DNA of 64,000 bases, taken from contig UQTW01000002.1 of assembly GCA_900544115.1 (NCBI GenBank), forward strand, positions 1 to 64,000, given 5' to 3'. Within the stretch, counting starts at the first letter, position 1, and each line of letters starts with the position of its first letter. Below are positions 34,181 through 42,656 of this stretch, piece by piece. Source of the DNA: an uncultured Collinsella sp. (GTDB lineage: Bacteria; Actinomycetota; Coriobacteriia; Coriobacteriales; Coriobacteriaceae). Below the pieces are notes generated by a model. That model had not been told where the DNA came from. It made no database searches and saw only the letters and a list, made by a program, of their open reading frames with translations. The translations under genes and the position numbers were made by a program.

Positions 34181-35587
34181 CTACTCTGTGGTGTCATCGT
34201 CCTCGGCAAGTTGGGGGAACACGGCGTCCTTGGGCATGGTGGCCTTCGTCAGCGAGGTGAGCTTTTTGCTCAGCGACGTGTCCGTCTTAACCAGGTCGCT
34301 GAGCGTCACGATCTTGTAGCCGTCGGCAATGAGGCCGTCGATAATCTGCGGCAGCGCCTCGAGCGTCTGCTCGGCGCATTCGTCTCTATCGGTGAGCAGC
34401 ACGATATTGCCCGGCGTCACCGAATCGAGCACCGTCGAGACCTGCTCGTCGGCACCGTTGAGCAGCCAGTCGCCCGAGTCAATATTCCACGAGACCACGG
34501 CGGAGACCAGGTCCATCGCATCAATCCAGTTTTGCTCGTCAAAGGCAGCGTAGGGAGCACGCAGCAGCATCGTCTTCACGCCGGTCTCCGACTTAATCGC
34601 ATCGGTGCCTTTCGTGATCTGCTCGCGTACCGCCTCACGGTCCTGACCCTTGAGCGAATCGTCGCTGTAGCTGTTGGATCCGATTTCGCACCCGGCATCG
34701 ACAATCGCCTTGGCCGTGGCGGACGAGGCCTCGACCGCATCGCCCGAAAGGAAGAACGTCGCTGTGACGCCCTTTTCCTTGAGTACCTGCAAAATCTGCT
34801 TGGTCGCTCCGCTCGGGCCCTCATCAAACGTCAGCGCCACGTACTTTTCGTTGCCCTTGGGCGCCACGCTCGCGCACGCAACGACGCAATCGGTAGCGGG
34901 CACAACCTCGCCGCGGTCCTGCGTCTTACCCGATTGCTCGCCGACCCACACCTCCGAGCGGCCCTGGACGCCCCACGTCTGCACATACTCGATAGCGCCC
35001 GTGCCCTCGACCTTGAGCTTGGGCTCGATAACCGTAGCCTGAACCTCGTGCTTCTCGTAGGTGTTACGGCCATCCTTGACCGTCACCTTCTCGCCGCCCT
35101 CAAGTTCGCGGCTTTTCCACTTACCCTGTTTTATGCGCTTGCCGTCCACCTTAACCGACAGCTTTTCGCCGCCATGGCGGGTCAGCACGCTGTCATCGAC
35201 GGCCAGCAGGTCGCCTGCGTCGTAGGTGTCAGTCAACTCCTGGTCGTCGATGAGATTCTGCAGCGTAGAGCCCACACGCACCGCGGTCTTCTGGCCGTTG
35301 AGTTCCACGTCAACGCTGCGGTTGACGTAGCCCACGACGGCAGCGATAAACAGCACGAGCGCGCAACCCACGGCGATGAGCGCGTAGGGCAGGCGAGACG
35401 AACGACGGGGTGTACGGCTGTTGCCGATGCGCGCACTGCGATCGCTAAACCCGCGGCTATGGTTGAGGTACATCGCGCCGGGCTTACGGTGACGCTTGCG
35501 CTGACCGCTGGACAGCTGCCCCAGGTCGCGGCGCGCCGTCGGACGCGCACCCGAACGCCCGTTTAAGTTGGATCCATTTTGGCGCAT
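34181..35587 (-). CDS. membrane-anchored NodB-fold protein, catalytic residues lost
   Basis: A 468-residue protein. A basic cytoplasmic tail (1-65) precedes one membrane helix (about 68-90: LIAVGCALVLFIAAVVGYVN). A G5/DUF348-like region (about 92-190: VELNGQKTAVRVGSTLQNLI) leads to a NodB polysaccharide-deacetylase domain (about 245-440). The fold motifs are recognisable, but the metal ligands are not: TFDDGP is TFDEGP, and HxxxH (usually NHTYSH) is NSYSDDS. It may bind cell-wall glycans without deacetylating them. Ribosome site GGAGGGCAC supports the start. Confidence 0.83.
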   Translation of the reverse strand: MRQNGSNLNGRSGARPTARRDLGQLSSGQRKRHRKPGAMYLNHSRGFSDRSARIGNSRTPRRSSRLPYALIAVGCALVLFIAAVVGYVNRSVDVELNGQKTAVRVGSTLQNLIDDQELTDTYDAGDLLAVDDSVLTRHGGEKLSVKVDGKRIKQGKWKSRELEGGEKVTVKDGRNTYEKHEVQATVIEPKLKVEGTGAIEYVQTWGVQGRSEVWVGEQSGKTQDRGEVVPATDCVVACASVAPKGNEKYVALTFDEGPSGATKQILQVLKEKGVTATFFLSGDAVEASSATAKAIVDAGCEIGSNSYSDDSLKGQDREAVREQITKGTDAIKSETGVKTMLLRAPYAAFDEQNWIDAMDLVSAVVSWNIDSGDWLLNGADEQVSTVLDSVTPGNIVLLTDRDECAEQTLEALPQIIDGLIADGYKIVTLSDLVKTDTSLSKKLTSLTKATMPKDAVFPQLAEDDDTTE

Positions 35588-35608
35588 GTGCCCTCCCCCA
35601 TAAACACA

Positions 35609-35638
35609 GCAAGCCGGAGCAACAGGTCTCCGGCTTGC
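35609..35638 (-). terminator. stem-loop after the PRC-barrel gene
   Basis: Perfect 11-bp arms (35609-35619 and 35628-35638) with an 8-nt loop, 22 bp after the stop at 35660 and just before the start of the next gene. Ends the YtxH/PRC operon. Confidence 0.7.
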
Positions 35639-35659
35639 CTCCCATCATTTGGTACGTCG

Positions 35660-36415
35660 CTATTTTGTAGCTTTTGACGAGCCTCCGCTCGCCTTTTGGT
35701 ATTCGTCCTTAAAGGCCTTGAACATGCCGCGCGTCTTGCCGAGCTGCTTGCCCAGTGCGCGGCTGCCCTTGTCCACGGCAACCGACCCCTTGTCGTCGAG
35801 CACCTTGGCGCCCTTTTTGACCTTATCGCCCACCACGACGCTGGCCTCGGCGGCCTTGGCAGCCGCACCGCCCGAATACCCGAGCGACTTGACCTCGTCC
35901 GAGACGACCATCGCGCCGTTCTCGTAGCCGCGCAGCATCGTCGGCGGCACCTGCGTGTCGCCCACCAGCACGCTCGAAGCGGCACCGGCGGTCACATAGA
36001 ATGCCTGTACGATGCCCGAGCGTGGCTTGAACTCAACGTCCGAGCAGTAGCCCACAACATCGCCCGATTCCGTGCGCACGTCCATGCCAACCCAGATGAT
36101 GCAATCGTCCAGGTTGATATCGAGGCGCTTGGCCGCGGCGGCATCGTACGTGCCCTTGACGTCATCGACCGCAATGGCGCCCTCGTAGACACCAATGGCG
36201 TCTAGCGCTACGAATCGGTCGGGGCGCTCGATCATGCCCGCGATATCGGACTGGCGGACCATAAAGCCGACCACACGCGTACCGCCCGGGGTAAAGACCG
36301 GAAAGTGAATCTTTCCGAGCTTTTTAGGGCTGCGCGGCGTGCCGTCCTTTTTGGTGCGCTTGTCCTCGGTAGGCTTGCGATAGATCTTGGCGCCGACAAA
36401 ATCCCCGGCGCGCAT
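35660..36415 (-). CDS. PRC-barrel domain protein
   Basis: A 251-residue soluble protein. Two PRC-barrel-like repeats fill residues 1-170 (GKIHFPVFTPGGTRVVGFMV and SGDVVGYCSDVEFKPRSGIV). The rest is a Lys/Gly-rich tail (VVVGDKVKKGAKVLDDKGSV). PRC barrels serve in RNA processing and in membrane-linked assemblies; the exact role is unknown. Its start overlaps the stop of the YtxH gene (TAATG), so both are one unit. A PRC-like module also opens MgtE nearby. Confidence 0.8.
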   Translation of the reverse strand: MRAGDFVGAKIYRKPTEDKRTKKDGTPRSPKKLGKIHFPVFTPGGTRVVGFMVRQSDIAGMIERPDRFVALDAIGVYEGAIAVDDVKGTYDAAAAKRLDINLDDCIIWVGMDVRTESGDVVGYCSDVEFKPRSGIVQAFYVTAGAASSVLVGDTQVPPTMLRGYENGAMVVSDEVKSLGYSGGAAAKAAEASVVVGDKVKKGAKVLDDKGSVAVDKGSRALGKQLGKTRGMFKAFKDEYQKASGGSSKATK

Positions 36416-36804
36416 TATGCCTCGGTCGAGGGCTCCGCGGCCTCGGTATCAGCCTCGACGGCGTTCTCGACCACGACGTCGGCGGCAGGCGTCACGTTGC
36501 CGCCCGAAATGGCGTCGTTGAGCTGCTCGCGCAGCTGGTCCATGCGCTCGCGGGCCAGGTCGACCTTGGCGCGCAGGTCGTCGGTCTTGGCGTCGACCAT
36601 CGGGCCAAAGTCATTCACCGCGGCACGGGCCTCCTCGGCGCTGTGCTCGTAGGTGTCGCGCATATTGTCCCAGGCGTCATTGGCGATATCGGCAGCCATG
36701 GCGCGGGTCTCGGCGCCCGAGCGCGGGGCCAGAGCAACGCCGATGATAGCGCCGGCAGCGGCACCAAAAAGTGCGCCGGAGACAAAGCTGAAAGTCTTAC
36801 CCAT
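36415..36804 (-). CDS. YtxH-family membrane protein
   Basis: A 129-residue protein with one glycine-rich membrane helix at the N-terminus (SFVSGALFGAAAGAIIGVAL) followed by APRSG, the YtxH hallmark. The rest is an amphipathic coiled region rich in Ala, Glu and Asp. YtxH proteins are stress-linked envelope proteins of unknown mechanism. ATG 36804 is chosen (MGKTFSF); ATG 36810 is an alternative, both behind AGGAGAGGA. Confidence 0.82.
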   Translation of the reverse strand: MGKTFSFVSGALFGAAAGAIIGVALAPRSGAETRAMAADIANDAWDNMRDTYEHSAEEARAAVNDFGPMVDAKTDDLRAKVDLARERMDQLREQLNDAISGGNVTPAADVVVENAVEADTEAAEPSTEA

Positions 36805-36940
36805 GATCATTCCTCTCCTGCGGGCACGTCGGTGCCCACCGTTTGAATGCTGTCCATTATACCCGCAGCGCATCGCTTGCCGCTCCGCTCATCTGCGTAC
36901 GGCAAAGGCGCAGGTACGTGATGGTGATAAACGCGTAGGC

Positions 36941-37774
36941 CTACTCCTGGGGCATAGCCGGCATGGCCACCGTGGCACCCGGGTCCTCGCCGGCGCCGTC
37001 CACGAGCGGCAGGCCGCCCTCATGCGCAGGTCCTACCGGAACCGTCGCCGCACCGCCAAAGACGGCAGCGGAGGCCTCGTGGTTCTCGGCAACCGCGCCC
37101 TCGGTATCAATCGCCACCTGGGGCTCGTCGTCAAAGTTGGGGACGCCCTGGGGCTCGGTGGGAACGGGCTCGGCGGTCGCATCGGCAACGGGCTCGGCGT
37201 CGACCGGCACATCGCCCTCGTCAGCGCCCTCGTCCTCGGCAGCATCTTCGCCGTTCGCAGCAGCGACGGCCTCGTGAGGATCCTTGCCCTCGGCCTCGGC
37301 GCGCATGCCCAGCACCAGGTTGCGCAGGCCCGCGACCGTGCCTTCCACGTCGGGGGCAGGCTGGTCGGCGTGCAGGTACGCCCAGTCCATCATAAAGGTG
37401 GCCGACGACAGCGCACCGATGGCCAGTGCGTCGTCGGGACACGAAAGCTCGACCTCAAAGACACGCTCGTCATGCTCGCTTACGCGCGTGCGGCCGCACG
37501 AGATGCTACCGGCAAGACCGGTCTCGTTCATGAGCTCGACCGTCACGTGCTCCAGCAGGTGGCAGAGCTCGGTCTGACCCATGCAGTCCTGGAACTCGCG
37601 GCCGGAATCGCCCAGGCACAGGTGCTTGGCAATCGCCGGTACCAGGTAGTACACGCGCGCCGTGGCCTCGATGTCCTCCGAGGTCATGAGCGGCATGCCG
37701 GGGTTCACCAGCACATGCGCACAGATCTTGTCCTCGCTGACGGTGACCTTAAGGATGTTGAACAGGCCTGCCAT
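36941..37774 (-). CDS. protein with cyanophycin-synthetase-like N-terminal domain and acidic tail
   Basis: A 277-residue protein. Residues about 1-165 resemble the N-terminal domain of cyanophycin synthetase: ELCHLLEHVTVELMNETGL, then GSISCGRTRVSEHDERVFEV. No ATP-grasp or Mur-ligase domain follows. The remaining 110 residues are a low-complexity tail rich in Ala, Glu, Asp, Pro and Val. The function is unknown. It lies 24 bp after the CNNM/CorC gene on the same strand. The likeness is from memory of the family and needs a profile search. Confidence 0.6.
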   Translation of the reverse strand: MAGLFNILKVTVSEDKICAHVLVNPGMPLMTSEDIEATARVYYLVPAIAKHLCLGDSGREFQDCMGQTELCHLLEHVTVELMNETGLAGSISCGRTRVSEHDERVFEVELSCPDDALAIGALSSATFMMDWAYLHADQPAPDVEGTVAGLRNLVLGMRAEAEGKDPHEAVAAANGEDAAEDEGADEGDVPVDAEPVADATAEPVPTEPQGVPNFDDEPQVAIDTEGAVAENHEASAAVFGGAATVPVGPAHEGGLPLVDGAGEDPGATVAMPAMPQE

Positions 37775-37798
37775 AACTCTCCCCTACTCTTCCTTGTC

Positions 37799-39172
37799 CT
37801 ACTCGTCGCCATCGTGCGGATCCACAGAGCCCGCACCCGACGCCGCCGGCTTCTCTGCCGAAGACTCGGAATCCTTCTTATCGGTTTCGGCCGGAGCGAT
37901 CACGCGAATGAGCGAGATGCGCTGGCCACGCATCGACTGCACTTTAAACTTGTACCCCGCGACCTCAAACACCTCTCCGATGTCGGGCACCGAGTCGCAA
38001 AGCTCCAAAATCCAGCCGGCGATGGTCTCATAATCATCGCTTTCCTCGAGCGGCCAACCAAGCTCAATCGCGTCATCGCACGAAAAACGCCCATCGACGA
38101 GCCACTCGCGGCGCGAAAGGCGCGTGAGGTACTTGTTGTCGGGGTCGAACTCGTCCTCGATCTCGCCCACGATCTCCTCGACGATGTCCTCGATGGTGAT
38201 GATGCCGGCCGTGCCGCCGTACTCGTCCACGACCACCACGATCTGGTCGTGCGAGGTCTGCATCTCGGACAGCAGCGGCAGGATGTCCTTGGTGTCGGGC
38301 ACAAAGGTGGCGTCGCGCAAAAAACCGGCGATGGGCTGGTCGCCCTTGCCGTCAAGCGCAGGCTGAATCAGGTCCTTGATGTGCGCAATGCCGGCGACGT
38401 TGTCGGGATCCTCGTGATAGACGGGGATGCGGCTAAAGCCGGTCTGGCGCATGGTGGACAGCACGTCGGCGACCGTCTCATCGTCCTCGCACATGGTGGT
38501 GTCCACGCGCGGCACCATGACCTCGCGGGCAACGGTGTCGCCCAGGTCAAAGATCTCGTGGATCATGCGCTTTTCCTCGTCGAGCAGGTCGTCCTGCTCC
38601 GAGACCATGTACTTGATCTCTTCCTCCGAGACGTTTTGGCGGTCGTCGGCGCTCTTGATGCGCAGGATGCGGGCCAGGCCATCGGAGCAAGCGCCGGTCA
38701 ACCACACGAGCGGACGGGCAATCTTTTGGAAAAACGACAACGGTCCCACGACCTGCTTGGACACGCCCTCGGCGTTGGCCAGGCCGATGCGCTTGGGGAC
38801 GAGCTCGCCGATCACGATGGACACGAAGGCGACCGCGACGGTGATGATGACCGGCGCCAGGCCGCGCGCGATGGCGGAGAGCGGCGCGATGCCAAAGCTC
38901 ATGAGCCACGTGGCGAGCGGGTCGGACAGGCTCGTCGAGGCAACGGCGGACGAGGCGAAGCCCACGAGCGTGATGGCGACCTGGATGGTGGCGAGCAGCT
39001 GGTCGGAGTCGGCAGCCAGCTTAATGGCACGCTCGGCGCGCTTGTCGCCCTCCTCGGCATCGTGCTCCAGCACGGCGCGCTTGGCCGTGGTGAGCGCCAT
39101 CTCGGACATAGAGAAGTAGCCGTTGATGAGGGTCAAAACGAGGGTAGTGATAAGGGAGATGGTTATGTCCAT
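37799..39172 (-). CDS. CNNM/CorC-type membrane protein (hemolysin family)
   Basis: A 457-residue protein. A DUF21 membrane domain with three to four helices (1-190: FSMSEMALTTAKRAVLEHDA) is followed by two CBS domains (about 205-340: REVMVPRVDTTMCEDDETV and VVVVDEYGGTAGIITIEDIV) and a CorC_HlyC domain (about 350-430). Relatives export Mg2+ or help Mg2+/Co2+ balance. An acidic tail closes the protein. Together with MgtA, MgtE and the NRAMP-related protein it makes a fourth Mg2+-linked gene in the window. Confidence 0.92.
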   Translation of the reverse strand: MDITISLITTLVLTLINGYFSMSEMALTTAKRAVLEHDAEEGDKRAERAIKLAADSDQLLATIQVAITLVGFASSAVASTSLSDPLATWLMSFGIAPLSAIARGLAPVIITVAVAFVSIVIGELVPKRIGLANAEGVSKQVVGPLSFFQKIARPLVWLTGACSDGLARILRIKSADDRQNVSEEEIKYMVSEQDDLLDEEKRMIHEIFDLGDTVAREVMVPRVDTTMCEDDETVADVLSTMRQTGFSRIPVYHEDPDNVAGIAHIKDLIQPALDGKGDQPIAGFLRDATFVPDTKDILPLLSEMQTSHDQIVVVVDEYGGTAGIITIEDIVEEIVGEIEDEFDPDNKYLTRLSRREWLVDGRFSCDDAIELGWPLEESDDYETIAGWILELCDSVPDIGEVFEVAGYKFKVQSMRGQRISLIRVIAPAETDKKDSESSAEKPAASGAGSVDPHDGDE

Positions 39173-39282
39173 CGGGAGTTTCTCGAACCTCCAAGATTCG
39201 GGACGTCAGGTCAAAACGTTGATGACGGATACGGCAATTGCACCGGCGCCCAAACGAGGACGCGGGCGCGCAGGCGTGGTCG

Positions 39283-39966
39283 CTAGATTACGAAGAGGAT
39301 CACCGCCATGAACTGGAAGATGCTGCCGGCGAGCACCCACAAGTGGAAAACACTGTGCAGATAGCGCACGTTTTTGGCGATATAGAACGGCACGCCCACG
39401 GTATAGCACACGCCGCCGACAGCGAGCAGGGCAAGCGCTACGGGGTTCAGCAGTGCCACAAGCGCGGGCAGCTTAAAGACAACGAGCCAGCCCATCAGCA
39501 GGTAGACCAGGCCACTTACCCAGTGCGGTTGACGCTCGCGCAAAAAGCACTCGAGGGCAATCCCGACGATGGCGATGGCCCACACAGCAAAGAACAGCAT
39601 AGGGCCGCCGTCGTTTGCGAGCGTGATGAGGCAAAACGGCGTATAGCTGCCGGCAATAAGCAGGTAGATGCAGCTGTGGTCGATGATACGAAACACGCGC
39701 TTGGCGCGCGCGGGCTGAATCGCGTGATAGAGCGTGGAGGCCAAGTATTCGAGGATGATACTGACGCCATAGACAATCGCCGCGGCCATGTGGGCCGGGC
39801 CTCCGCCGCGCAGGGCAGCGAATACGATCAGGAGCACCAGGCCCGCGATACCCAGCAGGCAGCCGACACCATGGGTGACGGAGTTCATGATCTCCTCACC
39901 CACCGTGTAGTGTGGAACGGCCGCGGTCTTGGGTCGCGGCTTAGAACTGTCGCTCGAATCGGACAT
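39283..39966 (-). CDS. hemolysin III-family (YqfA/PAQR-like) membrane protein
   Basis: A 227-residue protein with seven helices of the HlyIII/PAQR family. Typical motifs are SVTHGVGCLLGIAGLV, EYLASTLYHAIQ, IIDHSCIYLLIAGSYTPFCL and SVFHLWVLAGSIFQFMAV, with the conserved His and Asp residues of the Zn2+ site. Bacterial members are thought to act in membrane fluidity or lipid control; lysis is not proven. The start at 39966 (MSDSSDS) has GGAGG upstream; a TTG at 39984 overlaps that site. Confidence 0.93.
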   Translation of the reverse strand: MSDSSDSSKPRPKTAAVPHYTVGEEIMNSVTHGVGCLLGIAGLVLLIVFAALRGGGPAHMAAAIVYGVSIILEYLASTLYHAIQPARAKRVFRIIDHSCIYLLIAGSYTPFCLITLANDGGPMLFFAVWAIAIVGIALECFLRERQPHWVSGLVYLLMGWLVVFKLPALVALLNPVALALLAVGGVCYTVGVPFYIAKNVRYLHSVFHLWVLAGSIFQFMAVILFVI

Positions 39967-40074
39967 GCCGGTTACATCCTCCAACGTAAAGAGTTCTCAA
40001 CACTATATCAAAGCGTCTGGGTGCGTGCGAAATTTGCACCATACGTGACCCTTTGTTTACCCATTCTTTGCCTG

Positions 40075-40103
40075 TTGACGCATCAACGGTGAACGTCCAT
40101 AAT
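40075..40103 (+). promoter_or_regulatory. promoter of the alpha/beta hydrolase gene
   Basis: TTGACG (40075-40080), a 17-bp spacer and CATAAT (40098-40103), 50 bp before the start codon. Downstream TGTTGATGTATTAACAT is an imperfect inverted repeat that could bind a repressor. Confidence 0.7.
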
Positions 40104-40152
40104 GCGCTTGCATTAAATGTTGATGTATTAACATCTTATAGGAAAGCTTCTT

Positions 40153-41118
40153 ATGTCTCAAAACGCACGTTCCCATCGAAAGCTCAAGATAGCCGGCATC
40201 GTTGCGCTGGTGCTCGTTGTAGCGCTGCTGGGGTTTGCCGGCAACTTCTTGTTCGACTTTGCCCTGAACCCTCGCGCCCCCTACACCATGAAGATGATGC
40301 AGGACGGCAAGGACGCCGAAAAGGGTGAACAGATGGATGCCGAGGGAACCGAGGCGCGGGCATGGTTTAAAGAGAACCGCGAGAGCAGCAGCCTCACCGC
40401 AGATGACGGAACCGAACTTGCCGCTTGGTATTTTGTCGCCCCAGAGAGCACGCACAATTACGCTATCTGCCTACACGGATACACCGATGAGCCCATCGGT
40501 ATGGCCCGATACGTCAAGCGATTCCACGACCGCGGCATGAACGTGCTCGCACCTGCCGCCCGCGCCCACGAGCGTTCCGGCGGTGACTACATCGGCATGG
40601 GCTGGCCCGAGCGACTCGATGTCGTCGCGTGGATCGGGCGGATCGTTGCGGCCGATCCCAAGGCGCGCATCCTGGTCTTTGGCGAGTCGATGGGTGCAGC
40701 GACCGCCATGAATGTAGCGGGGGAATCTCTGCCCGCAAACGTGAAATGCATTATCGAGGACTGCGGCTATACAAGCGTTTGGGACGAGTTTTCCCTGCAG
40801 CTCAAGGACGTGTTCGGCCTGCCCAGCTTTCCCTTGCTCGATGTAGCAAACTTAGTGTGCAACGTGCGCGCAGGCTACGACTTTCATAAGGCGAGCAGTG
40901 TGAACCAACTCGAACACGCGACGGTTCCCATGCTGTTTATCCACGGCGACCAGGACACCTTTGTGCCGTACGACATGCTCGACCAAAACTACGACGCGTG
41001 CGCCAGCAAGGTTAAACAGAAGCTCACTATCCACGGCGCCACCCACGCCAAGAGCGCGCAAGTTGACCCCGAGCTCTACTGGAACACGGTCGACGACTTC
41101 CTCGACAAGAATTTTTAA
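40153..41118 (+). CDS. membrane-anchored alpha/beta hydrolase
   Basis: A 321-residue protein. One N-terminal helix (IAGIVALVLVVALLGFAGNF) anchors it. The hydrolase domain has the oxyanion motif CLHGYTDEP, the nucleophile Ser in FGESMGA, the Asp in FIHGDQDTFVP and the His in HGATHAKS. Such enzymes are serine esterases or lipases of unknown substrate. ATAGGAAAG precedes the start. Own promoter and terminator make it monocistronic. Confidence 0.9.
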   Translation: MSQNARSHRKLKIAGIVALVLVVALLGFAGNFLFDFALNPRAPYTMKMMQDGKDAEKGEQMDAEGTEARAWFKENRESSSLTADDGTELAAWYFVAPESTHNYAICLHGYTDEPIGMARYVKRFHDRGMNVLAPAARAHERSGGDYIGMGWPERLDVVAWIGRIVAADPKARILVFGESMGAATAMNVAGESLPANVKCIIEDCGYTSVWDEFSLQLKDVFGLPSFPLLDVANLVCNVRAGYDFHKASSVNQLEHATVPMLFIHGDQDTFVPYDMLDQNYDACASKVKQKLTIHGATHAKSAQVDPELYWNTVDDFLDKNF

Positions 41119-41168
41119 GCAAATAGTACGGTTTACTGGTCTATCTGGCCCCTAGCACTTCCAAAAAG

Positions 41169-41202
41169 CCGCCCGTGGGCGCTGTGCTCACGGGCGGTTT
41201 TT
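41169..41202 (+). terminator. intrinsic terminator of the hydrolase gene
   Basis: Arms CCGCCCGTG (41169-41177) and CACGGGCGG (41189-41197) followed by TTTTTA. AAAAAG in front of the left arm makes it usable on the minus strand too, for the DUF362 gene ending at 41250. Confidence 0.9.
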
Positions 41203-41249
41203 ACTAACGTTGCGCTACAAAAGCGCTTGATATGTCCAATAGCTAGGCG

Positions 41250-42455
41250 CTATTTGACCTCGATGAGCTCGTACTTGCTCGTGCCCAGGCCGATCTTCTC
41301 GGCATGCGCGATGCACGCGCGCCAGTCGGTGTCGGGATGCGTGATGCAGAAGGGATCCTTGGCCTGCTCGCCCTCCAGATGCTCGTGATTATGCTCCATC
41401 TTGGCCGCGCTGTCGGTAAGCTCGGTGTTAGGCAGCAGCTCGGACGCCAGGACGGCGTCGGCGCAGGCCTGGTCGATGGCGACCGGGTCGAAGCTCGCGA
41501 ACATGCCGATGTCGTTGACGATGGGCGTGTCATTCTCGGGATGGCAGTCGCAGTTGGGGCTGATGTCCATGGCGAGCGAGATGTGGAAGCTCGGGCGGCC
41601 GTCGACGATGGCCTTGGTGTACTCAGCGATCTTGTAGTTGAGTACGTCGGCCGCGGCATCATAGTCGGGCTTGATGCAGTCCTGGTTGCACGCCGCAATG
41701 CAGCGTCCGCAGCCCACGCAGCGATCGCGGTCGATGGCAGCCACGTGAACCGTGCGAGTGCTGCCGTTGGCAAGCTCGCGCTCACGCGTACCGTCAAACG
41801 TGATGGCGCTGTGCGCGCATATCTTCTCGCAGGCACGGCAGCCAACGCAGTTGGTGGTATCGACGCTCGGCTTGCCAGCGGCGTGCTGCTCCATCTTGCC
41901 GGCACGGCTACCGCCGCCCATACCCAGGTTCTTCATGGCACCGCCAAAGCCGGCCTGCTCATGGCCCTTAAAGTGGGTGAGGCTAATCACGATGTCGGCA
42001 TCCATGAGTGCCTGGCCGATCTTTGCCTCGCGCACGTACTCGCCGCCCTCGACCGGGACGAGCGCCTCGTCGGTGCCCTTGAGGCCGTCGGCGATGATGA
42101 TCTGGCAGCCCGTGGCGTACGGGGTAAAGCCGTTCTGGTAGGCGGTGTCGATGTGCTCGAGCGCATTTTTGCGGCTACCCACATAGAGCGTGTTGCAGTC
42201 GGTGAGGAAGGGCTTGCCGCCCAGCTCCTTCACGACATCCGCGACGGCGCGGGCGTAGTTGGGGCGCAAAAAGCTCAGGTTGCCCAGCTCGCCAAAGTGA
42301 ATCTTAATGGCGACGAACTTGTTCTCAAAGTCGATCTGCTCAATACCGGCGCGACGGATGAGGCGCTTGAGCTTGTCGAGTTGGCTCTCGCGAGCATGCG
42401 TGCGCAGGTTGGTGAAGTACACCTTTGCCGGTGCTGCGGGTGCGGTTGCGGTCAT
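41250..42455 (-). CDS. DUF362 protein with two [4Fe-4S] ferredoxin motifs
   Basis: A 401-residue iron-sulfur protein. The N-terminal DUF362 part (to about 190) has KVYFTNLRTHARESQLDKLK and FLTDCNTLYVGSRKNALEHI. Two clusters follow: CVGCRACEKICAHSAITF and CVGCGRCIAACNQDCIKPDY. The C-terminal part returns to DUF362 with IVNDIGMFASFDPVAIDQAC. These proteins are common in anaerobes and probably work in electron transfer or reductive modification; the substrate is unknown. Ribosome site GAGGGGAT before 42455. Confidence 0.9.
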   Translation of the reverse strand: MTATAPAAPAKVYFTNLRTHARESQLDKLKRLIRRAGIEQIDFENKFVAIKIHFGELGNLSFLRPNYARAVADVVKELGGKPFLTDCNTLYVGSRKNALEHIDTAYQNGFTPYATGCQIIIADGLKGTDEALVPVEGGEYVREAKIGQALMDADIVISLTHFKGHEQAGFGGAMKNLGMGGGSRAGKMEQHAAGKPSVDTTNCVGCRACEKICAHSAITFDGTRERELANGSTRTVHVAAIDRDRCVGCGRCIAACNQDCIKPDYDAAADVLNYKIAEYTKAIVDGRPSFHISLAMDISPNCDCHPENDTPIVNDIGMFASFDPVAIDQACADAVLASELLPNTELTDSAAKMEHNHEHLEGEQAKDPFCITHPDTDWRACIAHAEKIGLGTSKYELIEVK

Positions 42456-42539
42456 AGATCTATCCCCTCGGTCTATATGGCGTTACAGACATAGAGGATG
42501 GTACCCGTTAAAGCGGGGTCGAAGTCAAGCACAACACCG

Positions 42540-42656
42540 AGTCGTTAGGCACTCATTGGGGACAGACTTAAATGAGTGCTTGCCGCCCGGCCAGCGAGCC
42601 GGCGATCCGGCAAAGACTGTCCCCAACGACTAGTCGTTTAAGAACGTCCCCAATGA
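42540..42656. repeat. composite GTCCCC repeat between permease and DUF362 genes
   Basis: Contains a small palindrome with GCACTCATT and AATGAGTGC-type arms (42548-42578) and a 65-bp unit (42590-42655: CCGGC..GGCAAAGACTGTCCCC..GACTAGTCGTTTAAG..) that recurs at 46318-46377. The permease stop at 42657 abuts it. Confidence 0.75.
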
